This document shows positions 60,113 to 64,000 of a stretch of 64,000 bases of DNA, in pieces. Under the pieces are notes generated by a model. It saw only the letters and a program-made list of their open reading frames with translations, did no database searches and was not told where the DNA came from. Numbering within the stretch: position 1 is the first letter of the stretch; each line of letters opens with the position of its first letter. Made by a program: the position numbers and the translations under genes. Source of the DNA: UBA5794 sp963714375 (GTDB taxonomy: Bacteria > Actinomycetota > Acidimicrobiia > Spongiisociales > UBA5794); NCBI GenBank assembly GCA_963714375.1, contig CAVQOG010000008.1:124001-188000 (forward strand), written 5' to 3'.

Positions 60113-61063
60113 ATGGAAATTCACGAGAACATTGTTGAGGCGATAGGGGGAACGCCGCTTGTCAGGCTGTCGCGGATTCATCCTCCGGGAAACCTCGTTG
60201 GGAAGATCGAGTACATGAATCCCGGCGGGTCGATCAAGGATCGGATCGGTCTTGGGATGATCGAACGTGCCGAAGCCAACGGTTGGCTCTCGCCTGGCGA
60301 CACCATCGTTGAGCCGACATCAGGGAACACCGGTGTTGGGCTTGCGATGGTCGCGGCAATCCGCGGGTACAAGCTGATTTGTGTCATGCAGGACAAGCAG
60401 TCCAAGGAGAAGCAGGATCTGCTCAAGGCGTACGGCGCCGAGGTCGTGCTTTGCCCAACCGACGTAGAACCCGACGATCCCCGTTCCTACTACTCGGTTG
60501 CCAACGAGATGGCAGATCGTCCTGGGCACTATCGGCCGGACCAGTATTCGAATCCGGCAAACCCCCAATCCCATATCGATTTCACAGGGCCCGAGATCTG
60601 GAGTCAGACCGACGGCACAATCGACATTTTCGTCGCCGGCGTCGGAACCGGTGGCACGATTTCCGGGAATGCTCGTTACCTCAAGTCCATGAATCCCGAG
60701 ATCGAAGTGGTCGGCGTTGACCCCAAGGGCTCGATCTTCACAGCTGAAACGAAAGCCGACGTCACGACCTACCTCATCGAAGGTGTCGGGGAGGACTTCT
60801 GGCCCGAGACCTACGACCCAGGACTGACCGACCGGTACGAGATCGTTGACGACGCACAAGCGTTCGCGATGACCCGCCGGCTCGCCATCGAGGAGGGAAT
60901 TCTCGTTGGCGGATCTTGTGGCATGGCGGTGGCGGGTGCGGTGCGCGTAGCGGAGGCGAATCCCGACAAGCTTGTTGTCGTGATCCTCCCCGATTCGGGA
61001 CGCAGCTATCTCTCAAAGATCTTCAACGACGCATGGATGACAAACGAGGGGTTCGCCGTATGA
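60113..61063 (+). CDS. Cystathionine beta-synthase / cysteine synthase family enzyme
   Basis: 316 aa fold type II PLP enzyme. PLP lysine in NPGGSIKDR (about residue 40), substrate loop PTSGNTGVGLA, and phosphate loop GVGTGGTISG are intact. It lacks the C-terminal CBS-domain pair of human-type enzymes. Coupled by ATGA overlap to a cystathionine gamma-synthase/lyase, so beta-replacement on serine with homocysteine is more likely than O-acetylserine sulfhydrylation. The -RSYLSKIFND C-terminus is typical of actinobacterial Cbs. Confidence 0.88.
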   Translation: MEIHENIVEAIGGTPLVRLSRIHPPGNLVGKIEYMNPGGSIKDRIGLGMIERAEANGWLSPGDTIVEPTSGNTGVGLAMVAAIRGYKLICVMQDKQSKEKQDLLKAYGAEVVLCPTDVEPDDPRSYYSVANEMADRPGHYRPDQYSNPANPQSHIDFTGPEIWSQTDGTIDIFVAGVGTGGTISGNARYLKSMNPEIEVVGVDPKGSIFTAETKADVTTYLIEGVGEDFWPETYDPGLTDRYEIVDDAQAFAMTRRLAIEEGILVGGSCGMAVAGAVRVAEANPDKLVVVILPDSGRSYLSKIFNDAWMTNEGFAV

Positions 61064-62211
61064 CTGAGGATCGCTTTGAGACGATTGCCATCCATGCTGG
61101 TCAGGATCCCGACCCGACGACCGGCGCAGCCGTCGTGCCGATCTACGCCACATCGACCTATGTGCAGGAAGCTCCCGGAGTCCACAAGGGGTACGAATAC
61201 TCCCGGACAGACAACCCAACGCGTACAGCACTCCAAACACAAATTGCCGCGCTCGAAGGTGTCGATCCTGCAGCCGACGGGGGTGCCGTGGCCACCTCGT
61301 CAGGCCTTGCAGCCACTGCCCTGATCGGATATCTCCTCAAACCAGGCGATCGCATCGTTCTCCCGGACGATGCATATGGCGGCACGTTTCGCCTGATTGC
61401 TCGAGTCCTTGCCGATCATGGGATTGCATGGACCGCGGCCGATCTGTCGTCGCCGGAGAAGGTCATCGAAGCTGTCACCCCGGATACGAAATTGGTATGG
61501 ATCGAAACCCCCACGAACCCGCTGCTCAAGATCGTGGACATCGAGGCGGTGGTTGCTGTGGCCAGGACAGTGGGAGCATTGGTTGCCGTCGACAACACAT
61601 TCGCAACCCCCTACCTCCAACAACCGCTAAGCCTTGGCGCCGACCTGGTGGTTCATTCGGCAACCAAATATCTCGGAGGGCATTCCGACACCGTGGCAGG
61701 CGCGATCGTGACCAACAGTGCCGAACTGCTCGAGCGACTTCGCTTTCTACAGAACGCCACAGGTCCCGTGCCGGGACCGTTCGATTCGTACCTACTCCTT
61801 CGTGGGATCAAGACGCTCGGGGTTCGGATGGATCGCCACTGCGCGAACGCTGGTGCCGTCGCTGCATTTCTCGAAGCCGATCCAAGGGTTGACCGCGTTT
61901 GGTATCCCGGTCTTCCATCAGATCCCGGACATGAGATTGCGCAGACGCAGATGTCGGGATTCGGTGGCATGGTGTCTTTCACCCCGGTTGCCGGCGTTGC
62001 GGCTGCCAACAGAATTGTCGCCCGAACGAGGCTGTTCTTCCTCGCCGAGTCCCTCGGAGGCGTCGAGTCATTGATCGAGATCCCCGCAGTCATGACACAT
62101 GCCTCAGTCGAGGGGACCGACCTCGAGGTCCCCGCATCCCTCGTTCGGCTCTCCGTCGGCATCGAACACGTGGACGACCTCATCTCCGACCTCGACCGCG
62201 CACTTGGCTGA
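61060..62211 (+). CDS. Cystathionine gamma-synthase/gamma-lyase
   Basis: 383 aa, Cys/Met metabolism PLP family. Schiff-base Lys in HSATKYLGGHSD (about 208), Tyr in YEYSRTDNPTR (about 50), and the C-terminal VRLSVGIEHVDDLI are present. Whether it acts as MetB or as a lyase cannot be read from sequence; with the Cbs gene upstream, reverse transsulfuration (homocysteine to cysteine) is favoured. ATG at 61060 overlaps the previous stop, and its stop overlaps the rsgA start by 8 nt. Confidence 0.9.
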   Translation: MTEDRFETIAIHAGQDPDPTTGAAVVPIYATSTYVQEAPGVHKGYEYSRTDNPTRTALQTQIAALEGVDPAADGGAVATSSGLAATALIGYLLKPGDRIVLPDDAYGGTFRLIARVLADHGIAWTAADLSSPEKVIEAVTPDTKLVWIETPTNPLLKIVDIEAVVAVARTVGALVAVDNTFATPYLQQPLSLGADLVVHSATKYLGGHSDTVAGAIVTNSAELLERLRFLQNATGPVPGPFDSYLLLRGIKTLGVRMDRHCANAGAVAAFLEADPRVDRVWYPGLPSDPGHEIAQTQMSGFGGMVSFTPVAGVAAANRIVARTRLFFLAESLGGVESLIEIPAVMTHASVEGTDLEVPASLVRLSVGIEHVDDLISDLDRALG

Positions 62212-63226
62212 ACGCACGGACCCAAGCGGCCTCGCAACCCTCGGTTGGGGCGACGATTGGAGTACCAAGCTCGCTGCGTCAGCATTTGAGGGGGCACCGG
62301 CACGCGTGGTGCGACACGACGGTGTCAAGGTGATGGTGTCTGATGGCGAGTCTGTGTTCCACGCCACGTTCCCACGCTCCATGCAGCTCGCTGTTGGTGA
62401 CTGGGTCCAAGTCAAGAATGAGACAATCTCAGGGCTCCTCGAACGGACAAGCCAGCTCGAGCGCGACAGCGCCGAATCTGGACCCCAGATCATGGCCGCG
62501 AATGTTGACCTCGTGCTGGTTGTGTTCGGCGCTGACCGCCCATTGAAACAGAACAAGGTGTTGCGATTTGTCGCGTTCGCGTGGGACATCGGCGCACGGC
62601 CAGTCGTCGTGGTATCCAAGATCGACTTGCACGACGACTCGGCTCGGCTCGTATCTGAAATCCAATCATGGGTTGGCGATGTCGAGGTGATCGAAACATC
62701 GATCGAGGACGGCCTTGGTGTGGACACCCTCTTTGCCCTGCTTTCTGGTCGAACCGGAACCCTCATCGGAGAGTCGGGAGCTGGCAAATCGTCGCTTGTG
62801 AACGCACTGATGGAGGATGAGGTTGCCTGGATCGGCGACGTGCGCGAACGCGACGCGAAGGGTCGTCACACCACAACGCATCGTGAACTTCACCTTCTGC
62901 CGGGCGGTGGGATGATCATCGACAATCCCGGAATTCGATCACTGGGGTTGTCGAGTGAAGGCGAAGGCGTTGAAGAGTTGTTCGCGGACATTGAGGACCT
63001 TGCGTTCTCGTGTCGGTTCCGAGACTGTGCGCATCGCACCGAGCCTGGCTGTGCCGTGCTGGCAGCCATCAAGAATGGCGAGCTTGCTCGCGACCGCTGG
63101 AACGCGTATTGCCGCTTCATCGATGAACAGACAGAATCCTCGGCACGAGCCCAGTCAAAGCAGCGACTCAAGAACGCCCGAAAGGAAGCTTCTGCAGCTC
63201 AAAAGGCACGCGACCGTGACGCATGA
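62204..63226 (+). CDS. rsgA: Ribosome small-subunit-dependent GTPase A
   Basis: 340 aa. OB-fold N-terminus, then a circularly permuted GTPase: G4 (VVSKIDLH) comes before G1 (GESGAGKSSLVN) and G3 (DNPGIR), the hallmark of RsgA. The C-terminal zinc motif SCRFRDCAHRTEPGCAV supplies Cys-Cys-His-Cys. It matures 30S subunits. The TTG at 62204 (overlapping the previous stop) gives the right N-terminal length; no better start exists downstream until the core. Confidence 0.92.
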   Translation: MAERTDPSGLATLGWGDDWSTKLAASAFEGAPARVVRHDGVKVMVSDGESVFHATFPRSMQLAVGDWVQVKNETISGLLERTSQLERDSAESGPQIMAANVDLVLVVFGADRPLKQNKVLRFVAFAWDIGARPVVVVSKIDLHDDSARLVSEIQSWVGDVEVIETSIEDGLGVDTLFALLSGRTGTLIGESGAGKSSLVNALMEDEVAWIGDVRERDAKGRHTTTHRELHLLPGGGMIIDNPGIRSLGLSSEGEGVEELFADIEDLAFSCRFRDCAHRTEPGCAVLAAIKNGELARDRWNAYCRFIDEQTESSARAQSKQRLKNARKEASAAQKARDRDA

Positions 63227-63256
63227 CTCATGTATGCCGTCTGGCAATTGGTGTTG

Positions 63257-63853
63257 CTATCTGCGTTTCAGGACGAAGTAGTCGTCGAGGAGCAGGTTGT
63301 GCCAGACCATGACATCATCGTTCCAGGCAACAACGTCGAATCCCTTGGCTGGCTCTGGGAGAGCAATCAGTGTTCCCTCGAGCACCAACCGGGCAGAGTT
63401 CTCCGCCTTATCGGTGACACCGGGGACGTCCTGGCAATAGAACATCCTGTCGTCGGTGAACACGTAGCGAAGATCCTTGGTGGTCTCGGAGTATGACGTT
63501 CCGTCGCCGAAGTGCGTGAGCTGCCACGAACCGATCAGAACGGTCGCAAGGTCATCACCTTCGCTTGTCGGGAGCTCTCCGGTAGCACCAGCTGAGATTC
63601 GCGCGACCTCCCAGTCGCAGCCGTCAAGGACTGCGATCGCTTCCGTGGTGGTTGTGGTCACCGCGGGGCCTTCGGTCGTACTTGTGGTTGTTTCGGCAGC
63701 ATCAACCGTGGTTTCGGTTTCTGCAACGGTCGTGTCCGTGGATTGTGCAACGGTTGTGTCCGTGGCTGCGTCCGAACTCGCACCACCACATGCCGCGATC
63801 GTGACGGATCCGACGACGAACAACGAAAGAAGGACGCGACTGCTACGACTCAT
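63257..63853 (-). CDS. Lipoprotein with Thr-rich linker, unknown function
   Basis: 198 aa. Signal with lipobox TIAAC (Cys22), then about 50 residues of Thr/Ala/Glu repeats (TTVAQSTDTTVAETETTV-type) that act as a wall-spanning linker, then a ~110-residue domain with two cysteines (GCDWEV, FYCQDVPG). The domain's SWQLTHFGDG...YVFTDDRMFY pattern resembles lipocalin-like or META-like folds, which is only a guess. Convergent with rsgA. Confidence 0.75.
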   Translation of the reverse strand: MSRSSRVLLSLFVVGSVTIAACGGASSDAATDTTVAQSTDTTVAETETTVDAAETTTSTTEGPAVTTTTTEAIAVLDGCDWEVARISAGATGELPTSEGDDLATVLIGSWQLTHFGDGTSYSETTKDLRYVFTDDRMFYCQDVPGVTDKAENSARLVLEGTLIALPEPAKGFDVVAWNDDVMVWHNLLLDDYFVLKRR

Positions 63854-64000
63854 TGTGTATCCCCTGTGGTTTCCCTACCTGGCTGTGCGGACGCTAGTGG
63901 TCTGTCGCCCATACCGGGATGGCGCGATAGATGGTGCCGAGCGGCCCGTGACCCGCTGGAAGACGGGGCTCGCGGGCCACGGAGGCGCAGACGGCTCGCA
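63854..64000. other. Unassigned right edge
   Basis: 147 nt without a supportable gene. GGCCCG and CGGGCC arms (about 63943 and 63974) could pair. Open frames exist on both strands but are too short to judge. Confidence 0.3.

Noticed and set aside
63900..64000. Possible tRNA or structured RNA at the right edge
   Set aside because: No T-loop (GTTCRANNC) or acceptor pairing could be found; only short GC arms.

Overview
The window looks like chromosome of a GC-rich actinomycete (Actinomycetota), most likely of the Acidimicrobiia type. The clues are a 30-residue bS22 (AURKAIP1/COX24) gene, an Rv0909/MT0933-type antitoxin-like protein, a PAC2 protein, CsoR-type copper control, many GTG/TTG starts, and candidate leaderless promoters (TAGCCT 7-9 nt before ATG). 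The class-level placement is inference.

Layout. (1) 1-20.8 kb is one large catabolic locus: a class III aminotransferase cut by the left edge, a two-subunit CoA-transferase, a KamA-like radical SAM aminomutase, an RpiR regulator, an amidase, a GYD protein, a TPP enzyme, a GntR regulator, a complete Dpp/Opp-type ABC importer (SBP, two permeases, two ATPases), an SDR, a second GntR regulator, an ALDH7-type semialdehyde dehydrogenase, an FAD oxidoreductase with a ferredoxin-like Cys motif, an MFS carrier and a DapA-family lyase/synthase. A TTGGATACAA motif recurs before three of its transcription units. The genes suggest uptake of a peptide-like or amino-acid-derived compound, amide hydrolysis, 2,3-amino migration, semialdehyde oxidation, transamination and CoA activation. 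(2) 20.8-40.7 kb is housekeeping and envelope genes: secreted acidic protein, metalloprotease-like lipoprotein, acyl-CoA synthetase, SGNH hydrolase, Pol IV, S9 peptidase plus ABC exporter, CDF transporter, homoserine kinase, low-molecular-weight phosphatase, PuuD-like hydrolase, bS22, two tandem SLH proteins, a class V PLP enzyme and a CrtI-like oxidoreductase. (3) 40.7-49.8 kb holds an IS110-family element, a cupredoxin membrane protein, a cyclic-nucleotide-binding protein and a signalling operon (response regulator, class III cyclase, two histidine kinases). Almost every gene between about 41.2 and 48.35 kb is broken by single-base frameshifts, many of which are cured by adding one C or G. 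(4) 49.7-54.6 kb carries two more response regulators, a CopD-like membrane protein, PAC2, a YyaL/SSP411-type protein and the antitoxin-like gene. (5) 54.6-63.9 kb carries copA-copZ-csoR, a drug-type ABC exporter, and a transsulfuration operon (cystathionine beta-synthase/cysteine synthase, cystathionine gamma-synthase/lyase) overlapping rsgA, then a lipoprotein.

A dispersed 55-65 bp intergenic repeat (five copies) and a 7-bp tandem repeat (two loci) punctuate the right two thirds. No tRNA, rRNA or CRISPR array was recognised.
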